In this document: positions 1-6,986 of the stretch, piece after piece
Numbering within the stretch: the stretch's first letter is position 1
Layout of the letters: each line of letters opens with the position of its first letter
DNA from: Neobacillus muris
Lineage (GTDB): Bacteria > Bacillota > Bacilli > Bacillales > Cytobacillaceae
Direction of reading: 5' to 3'
DNA length: 64,000 nt
NCBI RefSeq assembly: GCF_943193175.1
Contig: NZ_CALPDF010000003.1
Location: 186,001-250,000, forward strand
Program-made: the position numbers and the translations under genes
The notes under the pieces: model-generated
What the model was told of the DNA's origin: nothing
Seen by the model: the letters and a program-made list of their open reading frames with translations, nothing else
Database searches by the model: none

Positions 1-623
1 TCGGTGCGAGCGAATTAAAGGAAGGCAAAACAGAGCTGGAGGTCCTCAATGCCCTCGAGTATGCCCTTAAACAAAAAGGGATCACAGAAATGTCTTTTTC
101 CACAATGGTGCTGACCGGCGCAAACGCTGCCTCGCCGCATGGCAATCCTGGCACGACTAGAATCCAAAAAGGCGATTTAGTGTTATTCGACTTAGGTGTC
201 GTTGTCGACCGTTATTGCTCCGATATCACCAGAACGGTGGCTTTTGGAGATATTAATGACAAGCAGAAAGAAATCTATGATACTGTTTTAAGAGCCCAAT
301 TAGCCGCATTAGAGGCCAGCAAGCCTGGTGTTACTGCTGCTGATATTGACCTTACCGCACGCAAAGTGATTGCGGATGCCGGATACGGCGAGTATTTCCC
401 GCATCGGCTGGGCCATGGTTTGGGAATCAGTATCCATGAGTACCCTTCCTTAACCGAAACAAATCCACTTGTGATGGAAACAGGGATGGTTTTTACTATT
501 GAACCAGGCATTTATGTCCCTAATGTTGCAGGGGTGCGGATTGAGGATGATGTTTTAATAACAGCAGATGGCGCTGCCGCCCTGACTAAATATCCAAAAG
601 AACTGCAGATCATTAAGCATTAA
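1..623 (+). CDS. M24 family Xaa-Pro peptidase, C-terminal part (5' end outside window)
   Basis: The open frame runs in from the left edge (codons in phase with position 3) and gives about 206 C-terminal residues; the start is outside the window. It has the pita-bread metallopeptidase signature of prolidases and Xaa-Pro aminopeptidases: two metal-binding aspartates in FDLGVVVDRYCSDITRT, the histidine in HRLGHGLG, and the two glutamates in FTIEPGIYV and GVRIEDD. Family knowledge says such enzymes use two divalent metals to release the residue before proline from short peptides in the cytosol. A strong promoter for a separate RNA begins 18 bases after the stop, so the gene probably ends its transcript here. 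Exact substrate class (dipeptidase or aminopeptidase) cannot be told without the N-terminal domain. Confidence 0.93.
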   Translation, partial: GASELKEGKTELEVLNALEYALKQKGITEMSFSTMVLTGANAASPHGNPGTTRIQKGDLVLFDLGVVVDRYCSDITRTVAFGDINDKQKEIYDTVLRAQLAALEASKPGVTAADIDLTARKVIADAGYGEYFPHRLGHGLGISIHEYPSLTETNPLVMETGMVFTIEPGIYVPNVAGVRIEDDVLITADGAAALTKYPKELQIIKH

Positions 624-640
624 ACAGGAAATAATTCACA

Positions 641-669
641 TTGAACTATTGGCCGTTATAAGGTAATAT
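641..669 (+). promoter_or_regulatory. sigma-A promoter of the 6S-like RNA
   Basis: TTGAAC (641-646), 17 bp spacer, TAATAT (664-669). This predicts a start near 676, exactly where the 5' strand of the closing stem of the RNA begins. Confidence 0.75.
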
Positions 670-675
670 ATATCT

Positions 676-872
676 ACAAGCTGCGTTGTACGTAAACCAT
701 AATAAAGTTTTAACCTTTAGACTGTAAAAGGGAGTTTTAATTGAAGCAGGAATGACAGGCCTCTGTCTATACGACATGGAGGACATGCAAGAGAGCTTCT
801 GCGAACACCCACTTTGAGGAGTGGTGGTTTAAAACTTTCTTATATTAATTACGGCAAATGCGGCTGTATATA
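676..872 (+). ncRNA. ssrS: 6S RNA homologue (RNA polymerase-binding regulatory RNA)
   Basis: A stand-alone transcript of about 197 nt lies between a sigma-A promoter and an intrinsic terminator, and no plausible protein is encoded. The two ends pair: ACA-GCTGCGTT at 677-687 with the complementary strand at 854-867, and AAAGTTTTAA at 704-713 with TTAAAACTTT at 829-838. The middle forms a terminal arm (GAAGC near 743 with GCTTC near 795, capped by CCTC/GAGG) and a small hairpin at about 805-827. This is the rod-with-central-bubble plan of 6S RNA. The segment AGTTTTAACCTTT (706-718), about nt 31-43, sits where B. subtilis 6S-1 has its product-RNA template, recalled as containing AGTTTTGACC. 6S RNA holds sigma-A RNA polymerase in stationary phase and serves as a template for short pRNAs. 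Covariance-model confirmation was not possible here. Confidence 0.75.
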
Positions 873-884
873 ACCAATTATTAA

Positions 885-915
885 AGCCAGCTCCTTTCAA
901 TGGGCTGGTTTTTGG
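885..915 (+). terminator. intrinsic terminator after 6S-like RNA
   Basis: CCAGCTC pairs with GGGCTGG across a short loop and is followed by TTTTTGGTTTTTT. It closes the + strand transcript. Confidence 0.75.
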
Positions 916-995
916 TTTTTTATTGCTCTCATTTTACCTTTTATAATAGGAATAAACGGGCATTATTTTGCATTTACGCCATAGAGTTACAAACT

Positions 996-1030
996 AAAAA
1001 AGCCTTGCCATTATGCACGGCAAGACTTTT
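996..1030 (-). terminator. terminator of the two W/F/G-rich small genes
   Basis: On the minus strand TCTTGCC and GGCAAGG form a hairpin followed by TTTTTTAG, directly downstream of the stop at 1041. Confidence 0.7.
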
Positions 1031-1040
1031 TCATTCTAGA

Positions 1041-1298
1041 TCACCAAAATCCTCCATATGGGTATCCATAATACGGATAACCAAATCCATAAGAGAATGG
1101 CGACAAAAGAGCACCTGCAGCTAAACCTGTCAAGAACGGAAAGCCAAAGCCCCACGGACGGAAACCCCACCCCCATGGGCGGCCAAAACCTCCAAAATGT
1201 CCAAAACCGTGATGAAGTCTTGCGTCATTCGGATCCAAGGCATAAATCTCCGGATAGATGACAGGAGCACCCTGCATCATTTGCAATTCTGAATTCAT
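1041..1298 (-). CDS. small aromatic/glycine-rich protein with RPWGFGF motif
   Basis: The 85-residue product is not a family I recognise. The first 30 residues are ordinary and polar (MNSELQMMQG...). The rest is low complexity, almost only G, F, W, Y, P, with GRPWGWG, FRPWGFGFPF, a short hydrophobic stretch (LTGLAAGALL) and a YPYYGYPYGGFW tail. A strong ribosome binding site (GGGAGGG, 5 bases from ATG) supports the start. Its 5' neighbour, 30 bases upstream, encodes a paralogue with the same motif, so both are likely one operon, ended by the hairpin at about 1000-1030. The composition recalls spore-coat or surface-associated small proteins of bacilli, but that is only compositional. No clear signal peptide is seen. 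Confidence 0.7.
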   Translation of the reverse strand: MNSELQMMQGAPVIYPEIYALDPNDARLHHGFGHFGGFGRPWGWGFRPWGFGFPFLTGLAAGALLSPFSYGFGYPYYGYPYGGFW

Positions 1299-1328
1299 AG
1301 TGGCCCTCCCTTTTGTCTTACCGCTTAT

Positions 1329-1520
1329 TTAAATGAAGAACGGAAAGCCAAAACCGACTCCAAATGGAGGAAACCCGAATCCCCAAGGACGGTATCCCCA
1401 TCCAAAGCCCCACGGACGGAATCCAAAACCACCATATCCCCATAACCTGTAATCATTATCAGCATATTGGATTGTTTGATCATAGGGCAGATAACCTGGG
1501 TTCATATACATATTATTCAT
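1329..1520 (-). CDS. small aromatic/glycine-rich protein with tandem RPWGFG motif
   Basis: The 63-residue protein starts with MNNMYMNPGY and a Y/D-rich segment, then has two copies of FRPWGFG/YRPWGFGF separated by three residues and ends in FGVGFGFPFFI. The ribosome binding site GAGGAGG, 8 bases from ATG, is excellent. It is clearly related to the gene immediately downstream (shared RPWGFGFP), which points to duplication. There are no Cys, Lys or catalytic-looking residues. Function is unknown; a structural or self-associating role in spore or envelope is a guess from composition alone. Confidence 0.7.
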   Translation of the reverse strand: MNNMYMNPGYLPYDQTIQYADNDYRLWGYGGFGFRPWGFGWGYRPWGFGFPPFGVGFGFPFFI

Positions 1521-1623
1521 ATCTTTACCTCCTCGAAAAAGATAACTTACACTAAAGAATATGTAATCCCGAAAATAAACTCTTGGGTAAATGCCCTAGA
1601 AACAAAGATTTCTCCCACAAAAT

Positions 1624-1652
1624 AAGAAAAGGACTGCCCGAAATGACAGTCC
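1624..1652 (-). terminator. terminator-like hairpin after the 55-aa gene
   Basis: GGACTG/CAGTCC stem with TTTTCTTATTTT following on the minus strand, 16 bases beyond the stop at 1668. Confidence 0.6.
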
Positions 1653-1667
1653 ATCACGATCAAAACA

Positions 1668-1835
1668 TCAACCATTAGCATTAGGAATATCAGCACGGCC
1701 AGACTGATCATTTGCAAAATCCGCATGATCCTCTATGGACCCGCTGTTATAAGAATTCATGATCTGGTCACTTACCTCTTTTGTTCCCCTTTCATCAAAA
1801 TCAAACGTATACTTCACTTTCGAATTATTCACCAT
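1668..1835 (-). CDS. 55-residue hypothetical protein
   Basis: A short gene starts with ATG at 1835 behind AAAAAGGAG (7 bases away) and ends at TGA 1668, followed closely by a terminator hairpin. The product is acidic and polar: MVNNSKVKYTFDFDER..., then VSDQIMNSYNSGSIED, then NDQSGRADIPNANG. The segment EVSDQIMNSYNSGSIED resembles the conserved end of the YozQ/DUF4025 small proteins of bacilli (from memory, ...EQVSDAYMEGTID), a weak match. There is no membrane segment, signal peptide or cysteine. The good ribosome binding site, codon use and terminator together support a real gene; function is unknown. Confidence 0.65.
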   Translation of the reverse strand: MVNNSKVKYTFDFDERGTKEVSDQIMNSYNSGSIEDHADFANDQSGRADIPNANG

Positions 1836-1938
1836 ATCATTCTCCTTTTTAATCTCTGCTTACCCCTTTATTGTTCGAAAAATTGCAACAACCATACACT
1901 GTTAAATATTGTATAATCAGGGTGAGGAGATGATAATC

Positions 1939-2391
1939 ATGGGACTTCAATATCAAAATATTTTAGTCGCTATTGATGGTTCAAAGGAAGCAGATTGGGC
2001 TTTTAAGAAAGCAGTCGAGATCACCAAGAGAAACAACGCCAAGATGCTGTTAGTGCATGTCATTGATACACGATCCTTCGCATTAATAGAAGCATATGAC
2101 ACCGTGATTGGGGACCGGGCTGAAAAGCTCGCAAAAGAAATGCTGGAAGGATACGTCAACCAAGCGATTGAGTCAGGAATATCAAATGTGCAATACGAAA
2201 TTGAATTTGGCTCTCCAAAAATCAAAATCCCAAGAGATTTGGCCAAAAAACATCACAGCGATTTAATTATTTGCGGGGCAACCGGCATGAACGTGGTAGA
2301 AAGATTCTTTATCGGAAGTGTATCAGAGCATATTGTCCGCTATTCCCCTTGTGATGTGCTCGTAGTTCGTACAGAAAAAGACTTTTCATAG
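1939..2391 (+). CDS. universal stress protein (UspA family)
   Basis: The 150-residue product has the Usp alpha/beta fold pattern. It opens with the first strand, YQNILVAIDGS (the nucleotide-contacting Asp), followed later by LLVHVID, and ends with the ATP-binding signature GATGMNVVERFFIGSVSEHIV, which fits G-x2-G-x9-G-S. The ATG at 1939 is preferred to the one at 1930 because GGTGAGGAG lies 9-10 bases before it. A TATAAT at 1912-1917 may be the -10 element. Proteins of this class bind ATP and help cells survive starvation and other stresses; the partner is unknown. The gene is monocistronic, with a terminator right after it. Confidence 0.92.
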   Translation: MGLQYQNILVAIDGSKEADWAFKKAVEITKRNNAKMLLVHVIDTRSFALIEAYDTVIGDRAEKLAKEMLEGYVNQAIESGISNVQYEIEFGSPKIKIPRDLAKKHHSDLIICGATGMNVVERFFIGSVSEHIVRYSPCDVLVVRTEKDFS

Positions 2392-2404
2392 ATTACGCTT
2401 ATTC

Positions 2405-2442
2405 AAAGCACGGGTCCAAAAAAAAAGGATTCGTGCTTTTTT
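2405..2442 (+). terminator. terminator of the usp gene
   Basis: AAAGCACG (2405-2412) pairs with CGTGCTTT (2432-2439), followed by TTTT. Confidence 0.7.
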
Positions 2443-2467
2443 GAAAGGTTCAAATACTTGTCGTGAA

Positions 2468-2522
2468 TAAATTGCCATTGTATAGTAAGAAAAGCGCAAG
2501 GGCGCTGAAGCTGGGCAATTCT
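2468..2522. repeat. imperfect palindrome, possible remnant of a dispersed repeat
   Basis: AATTGCC near 2469 pairs with GGCAATT near 2515, enclosing an inner AGCGC-aag-GGCGCT stem. The stretch AGAAAAGCGCAA is close to AGAAAAGCGTAA at 38073-38084 and resembles a short intergenic repeat common in related bacilli. Confidence 0.4.
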
Positions 2523-2581
2523 TAAAGACCAGATATAAATTCTATAGTACAATAAAAGTAACTTACCCCTTGGAGGCTGTC

Positions 2582-2899
2582 ATGAAAGAACATTTTACTT
2601 TTGACCAACGGCTGGGAATTTTTACCCCTGATTTAGTATTGGATTGGGATGACTATAGCAAGGAAGCACAAGAAGAGATACTGTTTGAGTGGGAAAAAAT
2701 CCGCGGCGCGATTCCAGACCGGATTATTGACCTGGAGAAAGAAATAAATCATAAACAGGCTGAGCTTTCTAATGAAAGTAATTTTGCCCGTTCCTGTCAA
2801 CTGAATAGTGAAATAGCCGAGCTTGCCTCCATCATAAATGACTTGTGGCTTTGGTATCGGGCAGATCAAAGCATCACAACGGCAAAGGCACACCATTAA
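2582..2899 (+). CDS. hypothetical helical protein, 105 aa
   Basis: The start at ATG 2582 has GGAGG five bases upstream; the earlier in-frame TTG overlaps that site and is not used here. The product begins MKEHFTFDQRLGIFTPDL and then is a mostly helical, charged protein. A heptad-like segment (IDLEKEINHKQAELSNESNF...QLNSEIAELASIINDLWLW) suggests a short coiled coil or helical hairpin. No signal peptide, membrane segment or catalytic motif is visible. I do not recognise the family. The gene stands alone between a terminator upstream and a bidirectional hairpin shared with moaB downstream. Confidence 0.7.
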   Translation: MKEHFTFDQRLGIFTPDLVLDWDDYSKEAQEEILFEWEKIRGAIPDRIIDLEKEINHKQAELSNESNFARSCQLNSEIAELASIINDLWLWYRADQSITTAKAHH

Positions 2900-2900
2900 C

Positions 2901-2925
2901 AAAGGGGCTGACCACATCAGCCCCT
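2901..2925. terminator. hairpin between convergent genes (hypothetical / moaB)
   Basis: AGGGGCTGA (2903-2911) pairs with TCAGCCCCT (2917-2925). T-runs on either side are weak. Confidence 0.55.
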
Positions 2926-2929
2926 CAAT

Positions 2930-3442
2930 TTATAAATCTTTTTTCAATTCCCTAACCACATGTCCAAGCTCTGGCAAAATTAGCTTCGTCATCGCAAGCC
3001 TTACAGCACCCGAAGAACCAGGAGTTGAAAAGATAGCTTTATTGTTTATCACTCCTGCAGCCGCCCTGGATAAAATGGCCGCAGACCCAATATCCTCTTG
3101 ATAGCTCAGCATTCGAAATATTTCCCCAAACCCTGGCATCTCCTTGTCAAGCAGGATTTGTACCGTTTCAATGGTTACATCACGCTTGGCAATACCGGTT
3201 CCGCCATTGGTTAAGATCACATCGACATCTTCCCGTTCTGACCCATTCAATATTTCTGCTCTAATCGGTTCCATTTCATCCTTCACAATACAATAGTCCA
3301 CCACCTTATGTCCTGCCTGTGTTAACAGTTCCATCATTAGCTGTCCGCTTTTGTCAGTAGTTCTATCTCTCGTATCACTGACCGTAACTACTTTACAATT
3401 GACCGCTTTAGGGGCTTGCATTTTATGTTCGGCTGTACTCAT
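2930..3442 (-). CDS. moaB: MoaB/MogA family molybdenum cofactor protein
   Basis: The 170-residue protein has the MoaB/MogA/CinA N-terminal-like fold: VVTVSDTRDRTTDKSG near residue 20, the nucleotide-binding loop ILTNGGTGIAKRDVT around residue 80, and FSTPGSSGAVRLAM near 140. Family members adenylate molybdopterin or help in moco assembly in the cytosol. Its ATG directly follows the TAA of the upstream ecsC-like gene, so the pair is co-transcribed; GAGGAG within the end of that gene is the ribosome binding site. moaB next to ackA is the arrangement in B. subtilis. No other moco genes are in the window. Confidence 0.93.
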   Translation of the reverse strand: MSTAEHKMQAPKAVNCKVVTVSDTRDRTTDKSGQLMMELLTQAGHKVVDYCIVKDEMEPIRAEILNGSEREDVDVILTNGGTGIAKRDVTIETVQILLDKEMPGFGEIFRMLSYQEDIGSAAILSRAAAGVINNKAIFSTPGSSGAVRLAMTKLILPELGHVVRELKKDL

Positions 3443-4285
3443 TTAAGCCAACTCCTCTTTTGCCTTTAGATATCGCAGTTGATAATAGTTTGCGGCGAAT
3501 TCCGTCACATTTTTTGTGAGCTGATAATTAACAGCTGCTCCCATTGTCATGCCAAGCAGTGGAATTCCTTGAATTTGCTTTTTCCTAAATAAGATGATGG
3601 TGATGGCTTTAACCATTTGCTTGACTGGCTGCTCAAGCCAAGAAATATCCGTTATTTCCTCGTTTCCCTCATAAAAGTAGGAATGCTCTCCGTTCTTCCG
3701 TTCATCCATTAATGCCTGCCAGCCTTGTTTTTGCAGCCTCCGCGGGAGTGTTGCTGTATGAAACACTTTTAAGGATGTCATCATTTCAAATGGGATGCTG
3801 GTGTCAACACCATAGGACATGGCGATTAATTGGACAACTTTTAAATTAATCACAGCCATTGCCGGAATATCCGCCCCCAGCATAAGGGCATGCCCTGTTC
3901 CCGTAAGGCCTCCTTGAATCAAGGAATAGGCCTTGTGTTTTGCTGCCTCTTTATCCGCTATGTATTGTACTTGTTCCAGGTCCAGCTTTCTTAAGTCTTG
4001 AATTGCCTCAATATCAGCCGTTCCAATGGTTCGGGCGAGGGAGAGTATTCTTTTTTTTGCCTCGGTTTGCAGCTGCGATCCTTGAATAATGCCGTTCAAA
4101 TGGAATAGCCAAGTATCCATCAAGGAAAAGAATTGACTTTGGATTTGTTCCGGCAATAAGGAAAAAGATTGTTCCAAGTATTTTTCAAATGTGACCTGCA
4201 GATCCGTAGCCTCAACACTCATCAAAGTCTTTTCCCATTCCTCAATGACCTGCAAAGCTCTTTGTTCCCGATCAGTCAGCGGCAT
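3443..4285 (-). CDS. EcsC family protein
   Basis: The start is set at ATG 4285 (MPLTDREQRAL), which has GGAAGGGGGG upstream; a longer reading frame to 4369 has no such site. The 280-residue protein matches the EcsC family, with the central LIQGGLTGTGHALMLGADIP and AVINLKVVQLIAMSYG segments that are weakly hydrophobic and probably membrane-associated. EcsC was named from the ecs ABC transporter operon of B. subtilis, and its molecular role is not known. The stop codon abuts the moaB start (TAAATG), so the two are translated from one mRNA. Confidence 0.85.
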   Translation of the reverse strand: MPLTDREQRALQVIEEWEKTLMSVEATDLQVTFEKYLEQSFSLLPEQIQSQFFSLMDTWLFHLNGIIQGSQLQTEAKKRILSLARTIGTADIEAIQDLRKLDLEQVQYIADKEAAKHKAYSLIQGGLTGTGHALMLGADIPAMAVINLKVVQLIAMSYGVDTSIPFEMMTSLKVFHTATLPRRLQKQGWQALMDERKNGEHSYFYEGNEEITDISWLEQPVKQMVKAITIILFRKKQIQGIPLLGMTMGAAVNYQLTKNVTEFAANYYQLRYLKAKEELA

Positions 4286-4371
4286 TGGAATCCCCCCTTC
4301 CGAATTTACATTTAGTATAACACTATCTAAAAAATAATTCCTTGTGAAACAGGATCGTTTTTTAAGCAAAA

Positions 4372-4409
4372 TAAAAAGGCAAAAGCGTCAAATTTTAAAC
4401 GCTTTTGCC
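4372..4409 (-). terminator. ackA terminator
   Basis: Perfect 11-bp stem GGCAAAAGCGT/ACGCTTTTGCC, followed on the minus strand by TTTTTAT. Confidence 0.8.
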
Positions 4410-4417
4410 AATCGTCA

Positions 4418-5605
4418 TTAATGGGTTAATCGAACAACATCACGAGCGATCATGACTTCTTCATTCGTAGGTATAACCATTACTTTTACTGGTGAATGCG
4501 GATAGTTAACAAATGCCTCTTCACCGCTCACTTTATTAAGGGCCGGATCCCAATAAATACCCATGAATTCCAAGCCTTTTAGTACACTGGCCCTAATTGC
4601 ATGGCTGTTTTCGCCAATACCGGCAGTAAAGATAATGGCATCAACACCATTCATACGTGCTGCATAAGAACCAATATACTTGTGAATCCTGTTCGCAAAT
4701 ACATCCAATGCAAGCTGGGCACGTTCATTGCCCTTATTTGCTTCCTCAGTGATATCTCTCAAATCACTGGAGAAACCAGAAATCGCCAGCATACCACTTT
4801 TCTTGTTTAATACTTCAAGCACTTCATCAGCTGTTTGGTTTGTTTTTTCCATAATGTAAGGAATTAACGCAGGGTCAATGTTACCAGAACGCGTCCCCAT
4901 CGTTACCCCAGCAAGAGGTGTGAAGCCCATGGAAGTATCAATTGACTTTCCGCCCTGAATAGCGGCAATACTTGCACCGTTTCCTAAGTGGCAGGAAATT
5001 AACCTCAATTGATCAAGCGGACGGCCCAACATTTCTGCAGCACGCTGAGAAACATACTTATGGCTCGTTCCATGGAATCCATACTTACGAATGCCGTATT
5101 TTTTATAATACTCATATGGGAGGCTATAGAGAAAAGAACTCTCAGGCATCGTTTGATGGAAAGCCGTATCAAAAACAGCAACAGCCGGAATATTAGGGAG
5201 TACACTTTGGAACGCCTTAATTCCTGTTACGTTGGCAGGATTGTGCAATGGTGCCAAATCTGATAATTCTTCAATTTTCTTTAACACTTCGTCTGTAATG
5301 AGGGCAGAATCATTAAACTCTTCGCCGCCATGCACGACACGGTGCCCAGTTCCTTCAATTTCATCTAGAGACTGAATGATTCCAAGTGTGATTAATCTGT
5401 CTAACAGCAGCTTAACAGCAACCTCGTGGTCAGGAATATCGAGTGTTTCCTGAACCTTCTCACCTTTGACAGTAATATTAAAAATAGAATCCTTTAATCC
5501 AATTCTTTCAATAAGTCCTTTTGTAATGACCGCTTCGCTTGGCATGTCAAACAATTGGAACTTCAATGATGAACTTCCTGCATTAATTGCGATAATTTTT
5601 GCCAT
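4418..5605 (-). CDS. ackA: acetate kinase
   Basis: The 395-residue enzyme interconverts acetyl phosphate plus ADP and acetate plus ATP, the last step of overflow acetate production. Seen directly: N-terminal [12 protein letters not shown] with the phosphate-binding Asn, GHRVVHGGE with the catalytic Arg, [10 protein letters not shown] with the active-site His, [21 protein letters not shown] with the second catalytic Arg, and [11 protein letters not shown] near the end with the metal-binding Glu. Length is typical. It is monocistronic with its own terminator. The upstream 200 bases contain a sigma-A-like promoter and a CcpA site at about -56, so glucose activation like that of B. subtilis ackA is expected. 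Confidence 0.98.
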   Translation of the reverse strand: MAKIIAINAGSSSLKFQLFDMPSEAVITKGLIERIGLKDSIFNITVKGEKVQETLDIPDHEVAVKLLLDRLITLGIIQSLDEIEGTGHRVVHGGEEFNDSALITDEVLKKIEELSDLAPLHNPANVTGIKAFQSVLPNIPAVAVFDTAFHQTMPESSFLYSLPYEYYKKYGIRKYGFHGTSHKYVSQRAAEMLGRPLDQLRLISCHLGNGASIAAIQGGKSIDTSMGFTPLAGVTMGTRSGNIDPALIPYIMEKTNQTADEVLEVLNKKSGMLAISGFSSDLRDITEEANKGNERAQLALDVFANRIHKYIGSYAARMNGVDAIIFTAGIGENSHAIRASVLKGLEFMGIYWDPALNKVSGEEAFVNYPHSPVKVMVIPTNEEVMIARDVVRLTH

Positions 5606-5654
5606 AATGCTTCGCTCCTTTATATAACACTTCGATTACATATACTCTCTGTTT

Positions 5655-5677
5655 ATGTACAGTTTTATTGTGTACAA
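5655..5677. repeat. inverted repeat in the ackA leader
   Basis: TGTACA (5656-5661) and TGTACA (5671-5676), 9 bases apart, lie in the predicted ackA 5' UTR. Meaning unknown; it could be an operator half-site pair. Confidence 0.35.
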
Positions 5678-5706
5678 ATACGACCTGATTATCTCCCCAA
5701 TTTCTC

Positions 5707-5735
5707 ATTTAAACACTGTAATTTAGACAATACAA
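5707..5735 (-). promoter_or_regulatory. predicted ackA promoter
   Basis: TTGTAT (5735-5730), 17 bp, TTAAAT (5712-5707) on the minus strand, giving a start near 5700. The -10 is a moderate match. Confidence 0.5.
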
Positions 5736-5749
5736 GGAATAATTTGTAA

Positions 5750-5763
5750 TGGGAACGGTTACA
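5750..5763. promoter_or_regulatory. cre site (CcpA operator) upstream of ackA
   Basis: TGGGAACGGTTACA fits the cre consensus TGNAANCGNWWNCA with one mismatch on either strand. Its centre is about 56 bp upstream of the predicted ackA start, the activating position known from B. subtilis ackA. Confidence 0.65.
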
Positions 5764-5800
5764 GTAAAATATAAATTTATTCAAATAGTTTTGATTTTTA

Positions 5801-5839
5801 TAAAAAAAGGATGACATGGCCATTTTGCCAATGTCATCC
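5801..5839 (-). terminator. ytxK terminator overlapping its stop codon
   Basis: GGATGACAT/ATGTCATCC 9-bp stem; the TGA stop of ytxK is inside the 5' arm, and TTTTTTTATAA follows on the minus strand. Confidence 0.7.
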
Positions 5840-6817
5840 TTTGTTTTCCTTAAACCATTGATCCATTTTCACCATCATTTTATCCATTTCATGTCGGTTG
5901 GTAAGACTGGGCAGATTTACTAATAAAGCCTGTTTCGGCGCCTTAATCCCTTCTCCTTGTTTCTGAAGGACTAAAATACTTTTTGCGGCCTGTTTATTTT
6001 TAAACATATTAGCCGGGAGCTGCAGTAACCCTTGAATCAGCATGTTTTCCTTAATAAATTCATGCAGTGCCGCTGCCTGTTCACTTTCGAACAGCCCATT
6101 TGGTATGACAAAGAATAAATAGCCGCCGGGCTTCGTATGGCGAACGCTTTGTTCTATAAATAAGTGATGGGCATAGGAATGGCCCTTATCTGCTTTCAGC
6201 TGGTAATCAGCCGCTCTTACATCATTGGGATAATACCCAACCGGCAAATCAGCAATGACTGCATCTACAGGATCGATAAATAATGGCTCCAGACTATCCT
6301 GATTGAACAATTGTACCGGCTGTTCTTGAAGATTTGCATTCACATAAGCCAATTTAATCAGCAAATCGTCTACATCCACACCGATGCCTAACACATCCCT
6401 CTGGAGGTGATTTAACACAGTCATTAATAGGTTTCCTGTCCCTACTGCAGGATCAAGCAGGCGGAACGAACGTTCTTTCATAAACTTGTCCACCAAATAG
6501 GCAGCAAGCATGCCAACAGAATCTGGTGTCATTTGATGGTTTGGCTGAATATTTTCTTTCATTCCCTTTAACGTCACAAGCTGGAATGCCTTACGGATCT
6601 CTTCCTTGCTGAATTGGCTTAACTGGATGGATTCATATTGTTTTTTCAGCCTTTTTACCGTTAATTCGCTTAACTCTTCCTGAAGGATAGAGCCTTGAAA
6701 GATATTTTCACCAGTTTCAGCCAAAGCCTCTAAAAAAGAGCTGTCCATTTCCTCTTGTAAAATTTGTGCAGTCTCATTAAATATTGTAAATAATTGCTCA
6801 ATAGGTGTTATTGTCAT
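5834..6817 (-). CDS. ytxK: class I SAM-dependent methyltransferase YtxK
   Basis: The 327-residue protein resembles the N6-adenine methylase fold. The AdoMet loop is LLDPAVGTGNLLMTVL around residue 125, an acidic motif GVDVDDLLIK follows, and ADLPVGYYPN around residue 188 takes the place of the NPPY catalytic motif, as in other YtxK proteins. An N-terminal helical region precedes the methyltransferase core, like HsdM-type enzymes but without target recognition domain. The substrate is not established. Position between ackA and tpx matches B. subtilis. The start at 6817 gives a length close to the B. subtilis protein; its ribosome binding site (AAGG) is weak and close. Confidence 0.9.
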   Translation of the reverse strand: MTITPIEQLFTIFNETAQILQEEMDSSFLEALAETGENIFQGSILQEELSELTVKRLKKQYESIQLSQFSKEEIRKAFQLVTLKGMKENIQPNHQMTPDSVGMLAAYLVDKFMKERSFRLLDPAVGTGNLLMTVLNHLQRDVLGIGVDVDDLLIKLAYVNANLQEQPVQLFNQDSLEPLFIDPVDAVIADLPVGYYPNDVRAADYQLKADKGHSYAHHLFIEQSVRHTKPGGYLFFVIPNGLFESEQAAALHEFIKENMLIQGLLQLPANMFKNKQAAKSILVLQKQGEGIKAPKQALLVNLPSLTNRHEMDKMMVKMDQWFKENKG

Positions 6818-6861
6818 CCTTTTTTCATTCCTTTTCTTCCGCCTTCATTGGCAGATACGTA

Positions 6862-6896
6862 TGAAAGGCCCCGCTATAGTAACGAGGCCTTTCATT
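6862..6896 (-). terminator. terminator-like hairpin after tpx
   Basis: GAAAGGCC/GGCCTTTC stem between tpx and ytxK; the T-run on the minus strand is short. Confidence 0.5.
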
Positions 6897-6924
6897 GGCT
6901 AATAGAAAGTATACACTTTCTTAT

Positions 6925-6972
6925 TGCAAAATGGCAATCGCCTTGTTCAGGCGCCGCAGCTAAAGATTCTTG
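6925..6972. repeat. possible dispersed repeat remnant after tpx
   Basis: The stretch GGCAATCGCCTTGTTCAGG shares AATCGCCTTGT exactly with 38084-38094, and both lie just beyond gene stops. Confidence 0.35.
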
Positions 6973-6986
6973 TTCTGTTGAAAATT

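Noticed and set aside
752-817. Possible 21-residue peptide (MTGLCLYDMEDMQESFCEHP...) inside the 6S-like RNA
   Set aside because: No ribosome binding site at a proper distance, and the region is explained by RNA pairing.
900-1124. Plus-strand frame of 74 codons overlapping the small W/F-rich gene
   Set aside because: Begins in the terminator of the 6S-like RNA, has no ribosome binding site, and overlaps antisense a better supported gene.
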